Assembly: GCF_005144585.1 (NCBI RefSeq)
Contig: NZ_SSMQ01000006.1
Span: forward strand, 186,001 to 250,000
DNA length: 64,000 nucleotides
Reading direction: 5' to 3'
Origin: Polyangium fumosum
GTDB taxonomy: Bacteria; Myxococcota_A; Polyangia; Polyangiales; Polyangiaceae
Under the pieces are notes generated by a model. That model had not been told where the DNA came from, ran no database searches, and saw only the letters and a program-made list of their open reading frames with translations. Position numbers and translations under genes: made by a program. Shown piece after piece: positions 63,825 through 64,000 of this stretch (within the stretch, counting starts at the first letter, position 1; each line of letters begins with the position of its first letter).

Positions 63825-64000
63825 CCTGCGTGTTTGAGCACAGCTCGTGCCACGGGGCAAATCCTGCGGCGCGAGGCCGATTCCATCCGGACGGAGCCCG
63901 CCGCGCGTGACGAGTTGGCCGGACGGATGGGGCGCGCGTGACAAGTTGGCAACGCGCACGAGCGCCTGTGGCGGATGCCGCGGGGGGCGTGTAGGGTCGC
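63825..64000. other. Upstream region of the surface-protein operon
   Basis: 176 bp to the end of the window. GTGACGAGTTGGCCGGACGGATGGGGCGCG and a near copy of GCGTGACAAGTTGGC are separated by about 30 bp; the repeated GCGTGAC(G/A)AGTTGGC may be an operator pair. No promoter or gene start can be assigned. Confidence 0.3.

Overview
The window is very GC-rich chromosomal DNA that reads like a myxobacterium, most likely of the Polyangium/Sorangium side. The grounds are several eukaryote-like Ser/Thr kinases including a double kinase, sigma-54 activators with an FHA or receiver domain, proteins with 'DNDCDG' metal-binding repeats, C-terminal Cys-TM-Arg (MYXO-CTERM-like) tails, many Gly/Ser-rich lipoproteins, and consistent G/C third-position codon use. 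The taxonomy is inference; no rRNA is present.

Layout. 1-3 kb: the 5' end of selB faces away from a tRNA-Sec gene, followed by a kinase plus FHA/sigma-54 activator pair. 3-10 kb: YbjN-like protein, PspA, a P2-type cation ATPase, an Rpn-family nuclease, and an ECF41-type sigma factor divergent from the NAD(P)-binding gene it probably controls. 9.9-10.2 kb is a 43-bp tandem repeat array. 10-20 kb: a secreted sugar-binding-like/FG-GAP protein, a MATE exporter, a double-kinase protein and a triple-DsbA protein. 20-28 kb: a GspE-N/GAF-like/HEAT protein, a lipoprotein and a two-component cluster (two histidine kinases, two receivers). 28-38 kb: a coupled pair of giant metal-binding-repeat proteins and an SBBP-propeller lipoprotein.

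38.16-42.01 kb is the most interesting segment: a 3.85-kb IS1-like transposon with perfect 12-bp terminal inverted repeats and an 8-bp target duplication. It sits in the loop of a hairpin belonging to a dispersed multi-hairpin (REP/BIME-like) repeat that recurs at 12.3, 19.8 and 42.6 kb. Besides a DDE transposase it carries cargo: a small basic protein and a four-gene overlapping operon of three related HTH-like proteins plus a sigma-factor-like protein. The transposase tail and the small protein both carry QLxLF sliding-clamp-binding pentapeptides.

42-52 kb: acyl-CoA dehydrogenase, a ccmC/ccmD heme-handling group with a 47-codon gene, a kinase, and an envelope operon (AMIN-like, OstA/LptD-like with a probable CTG start, NtrC-type regulator, TolC-like). 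52-64 kb: a PEGA protein with two paralogous Cys-rich lipoproteins, a lipase-like lipoprotein, a Zn-ribbon HTH protein, a propeller-BRCT-pentapeptide fusion, and an outer-membrane barrel coupled to a C-terminally anchored surface protein.

Functions are inferred from motifs read by eye. No database search or structure prediction was run.
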